This document shows, in pieces, positions 18,344-26,758 of a DNA stretch of 50,610 bases (position 1 is its first letter; each line of letters begins with the position of its first letter). The notes beneath the pieces are model-generated. The model was not told the origin of the DNA and ran no database searches. It saw only the letters and a list, made by a program, of their open reading frames with translations. Both the position numbers and the translations under genes were made by a program. This DNA is from Pseudoalteromonas luteoviolacea NCIMB 1942 (GTDB lineage: Bacteria; Pseudomonadota; Gammaproteobacteria; Enterobacterales; Alteromonadaceae). Location of the stretch: contig NZ_AUXT01000179.1 of NCBI RefSeq assembly GCF_001625595.1, forward strand, positions 1-50,610. The letters are read 5' to 3'.

Positions 18344-18556
18344 TCCAGATTTGGTGTTCACTAACTATTGTGGGTGAGCACCGTTTACCCCCAACATTTT
18401 TGCTTCAAGCTAAGGCTAAAAAGGCTTAGATTTAGCACCTTGCTTCTCTCTTTCATGAATTGTGTTTGCGATATACAGGGATACAAGGTGAAATAAAATA
18501 TGCTTGTGTTTTAGTCTCTTAAGTTGTTATATATTAAGACAAAGGCAGTTCAACTA

Positions 18557-18631
18557 GTCTCCGTAGTTTAATGGATAAAACGAGGCCCTCCTAAGGCTTT
18601 GATGTAGGTTCGATTCCTACCGGGGACGCCA
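18557..18631 (+). tRNA. tRNA-Arg (anticodon CCT)
   Basis: A 75-nt cloverleaf with encoded CCA. The acceptor is GTCTCCG/CGGGGAC, the D arm has GTTTAATGGATAAAAC, the anticodon loop is CTCCTAA with CCT, and the T arm is GTAGGTTCGATTCCTAC. It closely resembles E. coli tRNA-Arg(CCT). It is a possible integration target, but no integrase is nearby. Confidence 0.96.
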
Positions 18632-18655
18632 TTCAAAACGATATTGCCAACCAAA

Positions 18656-19846
18656 CTACAAGGCAAAGTCTTCCGGCGGAGTAATAATTAACTCGACGAT
18701 GTCATTGACCTGAATATTGTTCATTGGGCGGTTTTGTATATTTTGCGCAATGGCATTTTGCGTATTGACCTGTGTTACTTTAACTCGGTTTATTGTTTGA
18801 ATACTACGTGAGAAAAACTGGTTTCTTTTTCCTGCCACGTCACTACGATGTGCGACACTCAGGACCTGTCCTTCCTTAATGCCGTGCGCTCTGCCAAGGT
18901 TTATCACAAGCTGATCTTGGTCTTTGTGGAGGATTTTACCTCTGGTGGGCATGCACGCAAAAGCTTGGTCTAAATCTTGAGCTAGGCTATTGAATACACT
19001 TTGGATACGCTTGCCATAGTCAGTATGCCAGAAAGTATCACTGTAGACATCGATGATTTTAGTTTTCTCGAATGGCCAAATACCTGTCACACTGTAGTGT
19101 TGTTGCCACACCTTGTCTTTGGTGAGGGCATCAAACGCAACAAAATCGATTTTGAAGCTGCGCACAAACTCGTCGTCTTGCCAAAATGCATAATCGCTGT
19201 TGAGTTGCTGTGAACTAGCAAGATCAGTGATCTGGCTGAGTAAAACATATTGACTATTGCTCGTGGCTGTTAAGCTTTCGATTAGCTGCTTGTCATAATC
19301 AAAGTTTTGCGAAAAAAACGCTCTAACATTGAGGCTTTTATCTATGAAGGGGATGGGCTTTACCGTCATATTTCTTTGCATAAGTGTTTGATACAAACGC
19401 TCGCTTGAAGACTTATGGATGTCAAAAATTTGACCTAACCGAGCTTGGTGAGGTTGAATAAGCTGACTTTGAGTGACGGTAATTTGTTTACTGAATGACT
19501 CTTCAGGGCATTTTTGTTGTTTTGGAAAAATATCCAAATGTAGAGTCACACTCATGACCCCATTTTTGGTGTTTTCTGATACGAGATTAATCTCTTGGAT
19601 CTCTCCATGACTTTTGATTTTGATATGATCTTGCGCCAACACGCCGTCAGCTAAGGTCTGCACACTAGATACGGTTGCGCCAGAGAATATCAATGCTTGT
19701 GTTATAGCATCTTGTACAGCTTCTTGTCTGGCGGCTGCTCTGTCAGAGGTGTAGGCATTTGCATAACCCGTAACTTCAAACCACTCAGCTTTACAAGGAA
19801 GACTAAGTGCACCTGTAACAAGCGCTAGACAACTTAATTTTTTCAT
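18656..19846 (-). CDS. flgT: Flagellar assembly protein FlgT
   Basis: A 396-residue exported protein (signal peptide ending PCKA) that forms the H ring around the LP ring of polar flagella in vibrios and relatives. The N-terminal domain (WFEVTGYANAYTSDRAAARQ, QALIFSGA) is characteristic; a middle TolB-like region follows, and the C-terminal SH3-like part (LVINLGRAHGIKEGQVLSV) is also typical. It is divergent from flgP, with 125 bp between them, as in Vibrio and Shewanella flagellar loci. Confidence 0.9.
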   Translation of the reverse strand: MKKLSCLALVTGALSLPCKAEWFEVTGYANAYTSDRAAARQEAVQDAITQALIFSGATVSSVQTLADGVLAQDHIKIKSHGEIQEINLVSENTKNGVMSVTLHLDIFPKQQKCPEESFSKQITVTQSQLIQPHQARLGQIFDIHKSSSERLYQTLMQRNMTVKPIPFIDKSLNVRAFFSQNFDYDKQLIESLTATSNSQYVLLSQITDLASSQQLNSDYAFWQDDEFVRSFKIDFVAFDALTKDKVWQQHYSVTGIWPFEKTKIIDVYSDTFWHTDYGKRIQSVFNSLAQDLDQAFACMPTRGKILHKDQDQLVINLGRAHGIKEGQVLSVAHRSDVAGKRNQFFSRSIQTINRVKVTQVNTQNAIAQNIQNRPMNNIQVNDIVELIITPPEDFAL

Positions 19847-19971
19847 TGAGCAATTACCATATCAAAAATCTATCTAACGTTGTTAACGCAAGTCTTATGC
19901 CAATAGTGTTGGCTCAATTTGTGCATAAGCATTAGTGGACGTTAATTGGTTTTATTAGGAGTCGGTAGCAA

Positions 19972-20442
19972 ATGCGAAAGTTTTATCAAATCGGCAAAGT
20001 ACTTGCTGCAAGTTTTGTACTTGGCCTCACTGGGTGTAGTTCAATTATCGACAAACATGTAGAGTATAGTTATGTACAGCCTGATAGCTACCCCGTTTTA
20101 AAAGCAATTGGTTATGCGCCGCTTGATGCACAGCCTGGGGCAACTGACAGTGAGAAAATGTTGATGGCTATTAAGGTATCTAAGTTAGAGGCTTACCGAG
20201 AGCTTGCAGAGCAGGTGTATGGCCACCAGCTCAATGCATCGACAACCGTAAAGGGGGTTATCGCCCAAAATGATGGCTTGAGAAGCCAAGTACAAGGGGT
20301 GATCCGTGGGGCTAGGGTATTGAAATCTTACGCGGTCGGGGACATTTATACGACAGAACTAGAGTTGGATATGAAGACTGTCTACGATCTTTACATAGGC
20401 CAAGTTAAACCCAAGAAAATCCAGCGAGTAACGTATTACTAA
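19972..20442 (+). CDS. flgP: Flagellar outer-membrane lipoprotein FlgP
   Basis: A 156-residue lipoprotein (lipobox GLTGC) of the LPP20/FlgP family. It shows the family pattern AIGYAPLD...KMLMAIKVSKLEAYRELAEQVYG and STTVKGVIAQNDGLRSQVQGVIRGARV. FlgP forms an outer-membrane disc or ring that supports motility in Vibrio and Campylobacter. AGGAG is well placed before ATG 19972. Only flgP, not flgO, lies next to flgT; the FlgO-like genes are beyond the tRNA. Confidence 0.92.
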   Translation: MRKFYQIGKVLAASFVLGLTGCSSIIDKHVEYSYVQPDSYPVLKAIGYAPLDAQPGATDSEKMLMAIKVSKLEAYRELAEQVYGHQLNASTTVKGVIAQNDGLRSQVQGVIRGARVLKSYAVGDIYTTELELDMKTVYDLYIGQVKPKKIQRVTYY

Positions 20443-20473
20443 CCTTTGCCAAGAGGTTATCTATCGGCACAAA

Positions 20474-20501
20474 AAAGCACGCTAGGTAATAGGCGTGCTT
20501 T
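20474..20501. terminator. Convergent terminator between flgP and flgN
   Basis: AAAGCACGC/GCGTGCTTT stem with a 10-nt loop, preceded by an A run, so it can stop both the plus-strand flgP and the minus-strand flgA-M-N transcripts. Confidence 0.85.
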
Positions 20502-20530
20502 CAGTATGATTTGTGTGTGTGTTTTTATCG

Positions 20531-20959
20531 CTAAGCTTTTAAGTTTTTTACAAGCTCACTGACATTTTCAACCACACTACCTTCCTCTGTGTATGTAGTT
20601 GAAGTTGGTGTTCCTATTAGAATTTCTTTCAATTCTCGGACTGTCATATTGGCCAAATGAGCGGCTTTGGCGTTAACTTCGTTTTGATTTTTACATTTAT
20701 ACAATAGCGTGTTGATTTCTTCTGTAAGCGGAACTACATCTGGGTCTTTGAATAGTTCAGCTGGAAATGAAGACAAACTTTTATCAGTTTTTTGAATCGT
20801 ATTGAGGTAGGTAATCTTTTGCCGAGCAATTTCTTTTAAACTATCACCGTTTCTTGAGCTAAGAATAGTCAACTCCTCATCAAGAAGCTGGGTCAAAGCT
20901 TCTAACGAGGCGATTTGAGCATTTAATTGCTGTATACACAGCTCAGTTGTATTATCCAT
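20531..20959 (-). CDS. flgN: Flagellar export chaperone FlgN
   Basis: FlgN is the cytoplasmic chaperone of the hook-filament junction proteins FlgK and FlgL. The product is an all-helical acidic protein with the FlgN pattern (LNAQIASLEALTQLLDEELTIL, then REIA-type helix). I choose the ATG at 20959 (142 residues, MDNTTELC), whose ATG overlaps the flgM stop codon and suggests translational coupling. A TTG at 20974 would add five residues inside flgM. It is the last gene of a flgA-flgM-flgN run on the minus strand. Confidence 0.85.
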   Translation of the reverse strand: MDNTTELCIQQLNAQIASLEALTQLLDEELTILSSRNGDSLKEIARQKITYLNTIQKTDKSLSSFPAELFKDPDVVPLTEEINTLLYKCKNQNEVNAKAAHLANMTVRELKEILIGTPTSTTYTEEGSVVENVSELVKNLKA

Positions 20960-21275
20960 ATAAATCAAATTCAAATGCGGCTATATTTTTGGCTAATTTT
21001 TCTGCATCGACTTGATATTTGCCTTCAGCAATGGCTTTTTTCAGCTCTTCGACCTTTTTACTGTCGAATGCTGGAGCTTGCTGTGCTTTTTCTTGCAAGC
21101 CTTTAAGTTGTTGCGCTTGAGGCGTCAAGCTTACAGAATCTGCTGCTGCTTTCTGCTGGGCTGCAGGTTTAGTTGCAGGATTATTTGCATCATTTCTTTG
21201 CAATTCAGCACGTTGTTGCTTAACATTATTAGCAACATTGTTCGGCTGATTCTGACCGTTAATGTTATTAACCAT
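20952..21275 (-). CDS. flgM: Anti-sigma-28 factor FlgM
   Basis: A 107-residue protein, Gln/Ala-rich and apparently disordered in the first half, with the FlgM C-terminal pattern VSLTPQAQQL...FDSKKVEELKKAIAEGKYQVDAEKLAKNIAAFE. It holds FliA inactive until the hook is complete and FlgM is exported. It lies between flgA and flgN, the usual order. Confidence 0.93.
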   Translation of the reverse strand: MVNNINGQNQPNNVANNVKQQRAELQRNDANNPATKPAAQQKAAADSVSLTPQAQQLKGLQEKAQQAPAFDSKKVEELKKAIAEGKYQVDAEKLAKNIAAFEFDLYG

Positions 21276-21346
21276 GATTCTGACCCATTAAAAAAGTTGA
21301 TTCAGTCTTTATATCGACCGTTCCTTTATTTACTTTAGCAAAAATT

Positions 21347-22054
21347 TTAAATATTGACCGCTACGGAATCAACATCTTTTACACGTGCTCGTATAGTTTT
21401 TCCTGATTTTGTGTTTTTAACTCGGATCTGTTCACCTAAGTTGCCGTCTTGCAGGGCTATTCCTTGTGTTTTGATGGCGAAGTGTTCGTTACCAGCCAAA
21501 ATTATAACAGTATCTCCCTTACAGACCATGCATATGTGCCTCATGTTAATTGATTTATCAGCTTGAATGCGCCGTTTTGTTTTACTGCCAATCAACATTG
21601 AAATGTCGTCAATATTCGATGCACGCACAAAGTGTTTTGGTCGCATCGCAATTTTGAGATCTTCCGCTTGTAGCACAACACCTTTGTCCAACCGCTGTGA
21701 ACTGACTATAACAGGAAACAACACTTCAATTCTCACATGCACAAATTGTACCCATTTCTCTCTACTATCACAACGGACTTGTACCGTAACTTGGCGCGTA
21801 AATGGTGGGCGTGTTTTGCTTGATACTTTTAGGGGGAGTGCGCACTGCCTATTAGGAAGACGAGAGTCAAGGGGGAGTGCGCTGATATTAGTTTCTCCCT
21901 TAGACTCTTGAATAGCATGTTTTTCTACATACTTTATTGCGAGTTCCTGAATTTGCTCTGACTGATAGGTCTGAGCATAAGCGGATGACATGGCTAAAAA
22001 ATATGCCAAAATAAGAAAGAATTGAACTGCAACTGTATTTTTTAACAAACTCAT
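21347..22054 (-). CDS. flgA: Flagellar P-ring assembly chaperone FlgA
   Basis: A 235-residue periplasmic protein with a signal peptide (about 1-27, ending AYA). The C-terminal SAF domain has VSSQRLDKGVVLQAEDL, the NIDD.. segment and KGDTVIILAGNEHFAIKTQG...GKTIRARV, all typical. FlgA helps FlgI assemble the P ring. It is divergent from cheV with 140 bp between them, the usual arrangement in Vibrio, Shewanella and Pseudoalteromonas. Confidence 0.93.
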   Translation of the reverse strand: MSLLKNTVAVQFFLILAYFLAMSSAYAQTYQSEQIQELAIKYVEKHAIQESKGETNISALPLDSRLPNRQCALPLKVSSKTRPPFTRQVTVQVRCDSREKWVQFVHVRIEVLFPVIVSSQRLDKGVVLQAEDLKIAMRPKHFVRASNIDDISMLIGSKTKRRIQADKSINMRHICMVCKGDTVIILAGNEHFAIKTQGIALQDGNLGEQIRVKNTKSGKTIRARVKDVDSVAVNI

Positions 22055-22161
22055 GATGTTTCGACTATGCTTATGGGGTGAAACAAGGTATAAAGATTTT
22101 GCGTGAATTGCTTCACCGCTTCAAGTGCAACTTTGAATGCTAATTAACAAGCAAACATTGT

Positions 22162-22169
22162 TCCGATAA
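22162..22169 (+). promoter_or_regulatory. Sigma-28-like -10 element before cheV
   Basis: TCCGATAA matches most of the FliA -10 consensus GCCGATAA and lies 25 bp before the cheV start. A good TAAA-type -35 at the right distance is not visible, so this is tentative. Confidence 0.3.
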
Positions 22170-22194
22170 GCTGTATTTTGAGTAGGAGAATGAA

Positions 22195-23127
22195 ATGGCA
22201 GGTATTTTAGACTCAGTTAACCAACGAACTCAGTTGGTGGGTCAAAACCGACTTGAACTATTACTCTTTCGTTTGAAAGGTCGCCAACGCTTCGGTATCA
22301 ATGTTTTTAAAGTAAGAGAAGTGCTCCAATGTCCACCTCTTACGGCTATGCCAAAATCTAATTCGTATGTAAGAGGGGTTGCGCACATCCGTGGGCAAAC
22401 TATCTCAGTTATAGATATGTCTCTCGCTGTCGGCGGGCCGCCAATCGAAGATATTAAAAATTGCTTTGTCATCATTGCTGAATATAACCGCTCAGTTCAG
22501 GGCTTCTTGGTGGGCGCGGTAGAGCGCATTGTAAATATGAATTGGGAGCGCATTATGCCTCCACCATCTGGCGCGGGCCGTTACTCTTATGTGACCGCTG
22601 TGACAGAAATCGAAGAAGAATTAGTAGAGATACTCGATGTTGAGAAAATCTTAAATGAGATTTGCCCAATTAACACAGAAGTCAGCGAAGACATTGTTGC
22701 TGATGGAGAGATGCAAAAAGACCTCGGCGAGCGTATTGTATTCATTGCAGACGACTCTGCTGTAGCTAGAAACCAAGTCAAACGAGCGCTTGAACCGCTC
22801 GGAGTGCAAACAGAGTTGGCCAAAAATGGTAAAGAGGCACTCATACGATTAAAAGAGATCGCCGAAGTAGACTGTCAAAATGACATCACTGAGCGTGTTG
22901 GGCTTTTGATTTCTGACGTTGAAATGCCAGAAATGGATGGGTATACCCTAACAGCGGAAATTAAAGCCGATCCAAAATTAGCACCTTTACATGTTATATT
23001 ACATACTTCTCTCAGTGGTGTGTTTAATCAGGCTATGATTGAAAAAGTCGGTGCAGACGACTTTATCGCTAAATTTAACCCTGATGAACTGGCGTCTGCT
23101 GTGAAGAAATGGGTTCATTGTGATTAA
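22195..23127 (+). CDS. cheV: Chemotaxis coupling/response-regulator protein CheV
   Basis: A 310-residue fusion of a CheW-like coupling domain (about 20-160, with GINVFKVREVL and VRGVAHIRGQTISVIDM) and a receiver domain (about 180-308). The receiver has the acidic pair in FIADDSA, the phospho-acceptor Asp in LLISDVEMPEMDG, and Lys in FIAKFNPDEL. It couples receptors to CheA and tunes adaptation. GTAGGAG precedes the ATG. It is followed 17 bp later by cheR. Confidence 0.95.
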   Translation: MAGILDSVNQRTQLVGQNRLELLLFRLKGRQRFGINVFKVREVLQCPPLTAMPKSNSYVRGVAHIRGQTISVIDMSLAVGGPPIEDIKNCFVIIAEYNRSVQGFLVGAVERIVNMNWERIMPPPSGAGRYSYVTAVTEIEEELVEILDVEKILNEICPINTEVSEDIVADGEMQKDLGERIVFIADDSAVARNQVKRALEPLGVQTELAKNGKEALIRLKEIAEVDCQNDITERVGLLISDVEMPEMDGYTLTAEIKADPKLAPLHVILHTSLSGVFNQAMIEKVGADDFIAKFNPDELASAVKKWVHCD

Positions 23128-23144
23128 TAAGTGGCGGTATAACT

Positions 23145-23984
23145 TTGGAAAATAAACATCTTGAGCAAAGCGAGTACGATCAATTTCGCACTTTTTTAGA
23201 ACAGCAGTGCGGGATAGTGCTTGGTGATAACAAGCTATATTTGGTGAAGAGTCGGCTTGCGCCTTTGATGTCTCGATTCAATGTGGATTCTCTTTCTTCA
23301 TTGGTGAGCAAAACTCTGAGCCCACATGAGCGCCAGCTGCGAGCCGCAGTTGTTGATGCAATGACAACGAATGAAACGTTATGGTTTCGTGATCAATATC
23401 CGTTCGAATTGCTAAAAAAGAAAATTTACCCTGAATTTAAAGACTTGCGTCGTCCAGTAAAGATATGGTCAGCGGCTAGTTCTTCGGGTCAGGAACCGTA
23501 TTCAATAGCGATGTCGACAAGTGAATATCAGTCCCAAAACCCAGGCGCACTAAAAATGGGTGCACAAGTTGTGGGGACAGATATTTCTAATACAATGCTC
23601 GATATGTGTAAGAATGCTGAATATGATGCACTTGCACTTGCACTTGCGCGTGGTTTATCGCCAGAAAGGCGTAAAAAATTCTTTATGGATAGTGGCAATG
23701 GCATGGCAAAAGTTGTCGACCCTATTCGTAAAATGGTGAATTTCAGACATTTAAACTTGCTTGATTCATACGCACTATTGGGTAAGTTTGACGTGATTTT
23801 TTGTCGCAATGTGCTTATCTACTTCTCGCCAGAAGTGAAAGCGAAAATTATTTCGCAGTTTGCTCAAGCGCTAAACCCAAATGGATATCTATTTTTGGGG
23901 GCGTCAGAGTCTATGGCCGGTTTAAGTGACGATTTTGAAATGCTGAGGTGCAACCCCGGCATTATTTATCAGAAAAAATCTTAA
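23145..23984 (+). CDS. cheR: Chemotaxis protein methyltransferase CheR
   Basis: A 279-residue SAM-dependent enzyme that methylates glutamates of chemoreceptors. It has the N-terminal helical domain (about 1-75), then the Rossmann domain with TTNETLWFRD, IWSAASSSGQEPYSIAM, VVGTDIS and the FDVIFCRNVLIYF motif. It starts at TTG 23145, which fits the CheR N-terminus. In related genomes flgBCD often follow; here a terminator and minus-strand genes follow instead. Confidence 0.94.
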   Translation: MENKHLEQSEYDQFRTFLEQQCGIVLGDNKLYLVKSRLAPLMSRFNVDSLSSLVSKTLSPHERQLRAAVVDAMTTNETLWFRDQYPFELLKKKIYPEFKDLRRPVKIWSAASSSGQEPYSIAMSTSEYQSQNPGALKMGAQVVGTDISNTMLDMCKNAEYDALALALARGLSPERRKKFFMDSGNGMAKVVDPIRKMVNFRHLNLLDSYALLGKFDVIFCRNVLIYFSPEVKAKIISQFAQALNPNGYLFLGASESMAGLSDDFEMLRCNPGIIYQKKS

Positions 23985-23988
23985 CCAT

Positions 23989-24016
23989 AAAAAAGCAGCA
24001 GAAGAGCTGCTTTTTT
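23989..24016. terminator. Convergent terminator after cheR
   Basis: GCAGC/GCTGC stem with a 6-nt loop, flanked by six A and six T; serves cheR and the minus-strand YgiC-like gene. Confidence 0.88.
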
Positions 24017-24032
24017 ATTTTAGCAGTGCTGA

Positions 24033-25202
24033 CTAACCTAAAATAATGTGTGGAATAAAACGGCTTAAATCTTGTGTTATTAAGCTTTTGTCTGCTCTTA
24101 ACCCTATTCCTGCGGGCTCGTCTCCTACCACCCAGCTGCCGACCACGAGATACTCGTCTTCAAATTTAGGTAGTGGGCTATATGCTTGATAAACATATCC
24201 CTCTTCGCCATAACCCCCTAAAGATTGCGCAACTATTTTGTTATTTTTACGGATTTCAATGTTCGCGCCTTCTCGAGAAAAAATTGGCTTTTTAACTATA
24301 CCTTGATGATTTGGTAATTGATGTTTTTGGTCGGAAAAATACGCTGGTAATAAGTTAGGGTGGTTTGGGAAATGCTGCCACAGCAGTGGCAATATTGCTT
24401 TATTCGATAGTAGCGCTTTCCAAGATGGCTCTAACCAAGTTGTTGTAGTGTCAATCAAGGCGTGTGCATACTCGTCCTCAAACATAAACTCCCATGGGTA
24501 CAATTTAAAACACCAACTAATTGAAGTGTCGTCTAAATCAGTAAACTGGCGATGATTATCTATTCCAATATCTTCGATATAAACAAACTTACTCCGAATA
24601 CCCGCCTCAATGGCACAGCTTTTTAAATAATCAATGGTCCCCTTGTCCTCGGCAGTGTCCTTACAGCAGCTAAAATGTAAGCTCTTAGAGCGATTGAGTT
24701 TGTGTAAATGTCGAAAACGAGCAATCAACTGCTCTTGTATGCTATTGAATTGATCTGTTTGTCTAGGCAGTAATCCCGCATCGACTTGTTGTTCAAGCCA
24801 TATCCACTGCCAATATGCTGACTCGAATAAAGAGGTGGGCGTATCGTAATTGGCCTCAAGTAGTTTGGCGTTGTGACGACCGTCATAACAGAGATCAAAG
24901 CGACCATACAAATGAGGATCTCGCCTTAGCCAAGAGCGCCTTATAATATGCCAAAAAGGCTCAGGGATAGCGAAACGCTGCATCAAGGCATCATCATTAC
25001 AAACCTTGTCTACAATGTGCAATAACATTTGATGTAGTTCAGCGGTAGGGGCTTCTATACCTTGTTCGATCTGCTTGAGTGAAAATTGATAGTAAGCTCG
25101 CTCATCCCAGTAGGGTTGTCCGTGCATGGTATGAAATCTAAACCCAATTTCTTGGGCTTGTGCCCGCCAGTTTGGACGTTCATTTATGGGAACTTTTATC
25201 AT
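24033..25202 (-). CDS. YgiC-like glutathionylspermidine synthase family ATP-grasp protein
   Basis: A 389-residue protein of the C-terminal glutathionylspermidine-synthetase ATP-grasp family (E. coli YgiC/YjfC type). Visible signatures are RFDLCYDGRHNAKLLEANYDTPTSLFE, KPIFSREGANIEI (the ATP-grasp Lys/Arg/Glu region) and YQAYSPLP. These stand-alone synthetase-like proteins lack the amidase domain, and their physiological amide product is not settled. It lies 59 bp after the DUF1190 gene and with DUF350 forms the conserved DUF350-YgiB-YgiC set. Confidence 0.88.
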   Translation of the reverse strand: MIKVPINERPNWRAQAQEIGFRFHTMHGQPYWDERAYYQFSLKQIEQGIEAPTAELHQMLLHIVDKVCNDDALMQRFAIPEPFWHIIRRSWLRRDPHLYGRFDLCYDGRHNAKLLEANYDTPTSLFESAYWQWIWLEQQVDAGLLPRQTDQFNSIQEQLIARFRHLHKLNRSKSLHFSCCKDTAEDKGTIDYLKSCAIEAGIRSKFVYIEDIGIDNHRQFTDLDDTSISWCFKLYPWEFMFEDEYAHALIDTTTTWLEPSWKALLSNKAILPLLWQHFPNHPNLLPAYFSDQKHQLPNHQGIVKKPIFSREGANIEIRKNNKIVAQSLGGYGEEGYVYQAYSPLPKFEDEYLVVGSWVVGDEPAGIGLRADKSLITQDLSRFIPHIILG

Positions 25203-25261
25203 TTGAATAGTGCCGTCAGACTTCAGGTTTTGTTTTCTCTAAAAGTAAAATAAAGAAGGGG

Positions 25262-25855
25262 TTACCCACCCCAACTTCGACTGCTGGCGCTGCGACCAAA
25301 GCCTCCTCGACTTTTGGTTCTCGTGACCACTTTGTTTGGTTTCGCCCTGTAATTGATGGCAGAAGAGCTTACTTTGGTTGTTCCTGCTGCGCTTGTGCTA
25401 GCAACAATAGCATTTTGAGCATTGCGATACTTGAAGTAGTCGTCCTTACTACGGTATAAGGGCTTTGCACCTGAATAGTATTTACCACTTAAAAATGCCG
25501 CTTGTTTTCGCTTGCGTTTTTTCATGGCATCAAGGCCTTCATCAACGGCCTCAGCTATCGCCGCGACCATAAACCCTGCCATTAACGGCCGCCATATTCC
25601 GCCGTTGTTATCACATTGTTCATAGCCAAAATCGCCTTCACAAAGCTGTTCTGTGGCATATTTGGGCGCTTCAGAGAGATGCCTATTTTGTGCTTGTTCA
25701 TACTGAAATTGACAGGCGTCCTCTTCAACACCAAAGGAGGTACAATCATCAATGTTTTTAAACAGCAATGCTGACTCATCACTATCGCCACATCCTACAA
25801 GACTTGCACTGGCACCCATCATTAAGGTTAGCTTAACATGCTTGCTGCGTTTCAT
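25262..25855 (-). CDS. DUF1190 (YgiB-like) lipoprotein
   Basis: A 197-residue lipoprotein: lipobox SLVGC near residue 22, a Cys-containing domain with CTSFGVEEDACQFQYEQAQ and YATEQLCEGDFGYEQC, and a low-complexity Ser/Arg/Gly tail ending RSWGG, all typical of the YgiB/DUF1190 family. The function is unknown; it is repeatedly linked to the YgiC-like ATP-grasp protein. It lies between DUF350 and the ygiC-like gene on one strand with short gaps. Confidence 0.87.
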   Translation of the reverse strand: MKRSKHVKLTLMMGASASLVGCGDSDESALLFKNIDDCTSFGVEEDACQFQYEQAQNRHLSEAPKYATEQLCEGDFGYEQCDNNGGIWRPLMAGFMVAAIAEAVDEGLDAMKKRKRKQAAFLSGKYYSGAKPLYRSKDDYFKYRNAQNAIVASTSAAGTTKVSSSAINYRAKPNKVVTRTKSRGGFGRSASSRSWGG

Positions 25856-25864
25856 ATCGACTCC

Positions 25865-26272
25865 TTAATATGTCATGCAGGCAGCATTTAGTATTCCTGT
25901 TGCCAGTGAAGCACCACCCAAAAATAGACCCGCGCCAATGTGGTTGCTTTCAATTTTTTGCGAAAGTAACGGCATATATAAACGCACTAAAAAGAACGTC
26001 ACTAACTGCATTATGCCTGCAATAACGCCCCATAATGCGAAATCAATTAATGAGACGGCGTTAACAGCAGCACTGGCTACAGGGAGAGTAAACCCGATTA
26101 GCGTGCCGCAAAAAGCCGCAGCTGCCGATGGGTTATTATCTTTGACTAACTGCCACTCACAATGTGGTGTAACCTTAGTGTAGACAAATAAAAAGGTTAG
26201 AATGAGTAGGTAACCCAGAGCGAAATAGGCGATAAAAGGAATAAATCCTTGCAGAGATTCCAGTAACATCAA
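25865..26272 (-). CDS. DUF350 (YjfL-like) membrane protein
   Basis: A 135-residue protein with four hydrophobic segments and the DUF350 internal repeat, including an N-terminal helix LLESLQGFIPFIAYFALGYL and NNPSAAAAFCGTLIGF. DUF350 proteins accompany DUF1190 and YgiC-like genes; their function is unknown. It is the first gene of the three-gene set and starts 13 bp after the PilZ gene stop, so all four may be one transcript. Confidence 0.85.
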   Translation of the reverse strand: MMLLESLQGFIPFIAYFALGYLLILTFLFVYTKVTPHCEWQLVKDNNPSAAAAFCGTLIGFTLPVASAAVNAVSLIDFALWGVIAGIMQLVTFFLVRLYMPLLSQKIESNHIGAGLFLGGASLATGILNAACMTY

Positions 26273-26285
26273 GCGTCCTTTTACA

Positions 26286-26648
26286 TTATTCGTGAAGTGT
26301 TAAATTTTCTAACTCACGGTGGAGTATATCATCATCACCTATGTTTAATTCAATTAATCGTTTTAAATGAGTTACGCTGTCTAAGTCGATTTGTGCACAG
26401 TGCAAACCAAGGTGTGCTTCTTCGATGTGTCGAATTTCTACCTCCATACATATTTCTACGTCGCTACCGGGCAAGTTGAACTTTAGACTAGCGGGTTGTC
26501 CTTTGAGTGGAGTTAACCCAATTGGTAAGGTGATCAGTGCACCATTTAATGACAAGTCAATAATTTCGCAATTATAGTCCCCAGTTGTCGTCATTAATGA
26601 GGCTTGATTTGAGAATAGGACTCGGGAAAACTTTCTGCGTTCTTTCAT
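26286..26648 (-). CDS. PilZ domain protein, putative c-di-GMP receptor
   Basis: A 120-residue single-domain protein with both c-di-GMP-binding motifs of PilZ: RRKFSR (residues 4-9, RxxxR) and DLSLNGA (31-37, D/NxSxxG), followed by the usual beta-barrel and a C-terminal helix. It is a likely c-di-GMP sensor controlling motility, biofilm or envelope functions; the target is unknown. It lies upstream of DUF350 on the same strand. Confidence 0.88.
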   Translation of the reverse strand: MKERRKFSRVLFSNQASLMTTTGDYNCEIIDLSLNGALITLPIGLTPLKGQPASLKFNLPGSDVEICMEVEIRHIEEAHLGLHCAQIDLDSVTHLKRLIELNIGDDDILHRELENLTLHE

Positions 26649-26710
26649 AAGAGGATCTCGTCATTTCGTTATCTAAAGTTTAGTCATTTTTTTACAGACT
26701 AACCAGATAT

Positions 26711-26738
26711 AAAAAAGCCCTGAACAGGTTCAGGGCTT
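26711..26738 (-). terminator. Terminator after ettA
   Basis: GCCCTGAAC/GTTCAGGGC perfect 9-bp stem with a 2-nt loop; on the minus strand it is followed by six T. It closes ettA. Confidence 0.9.
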
Positions 26739-26758
26739 CAACTTTAGTTTGGTATTAA

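Noticed and set aside
18557..18631. tRNA-Arg as the integration site of an island
   Set aside because: No duplicated tRNA 3' end or integrase was seen on either side within the window.
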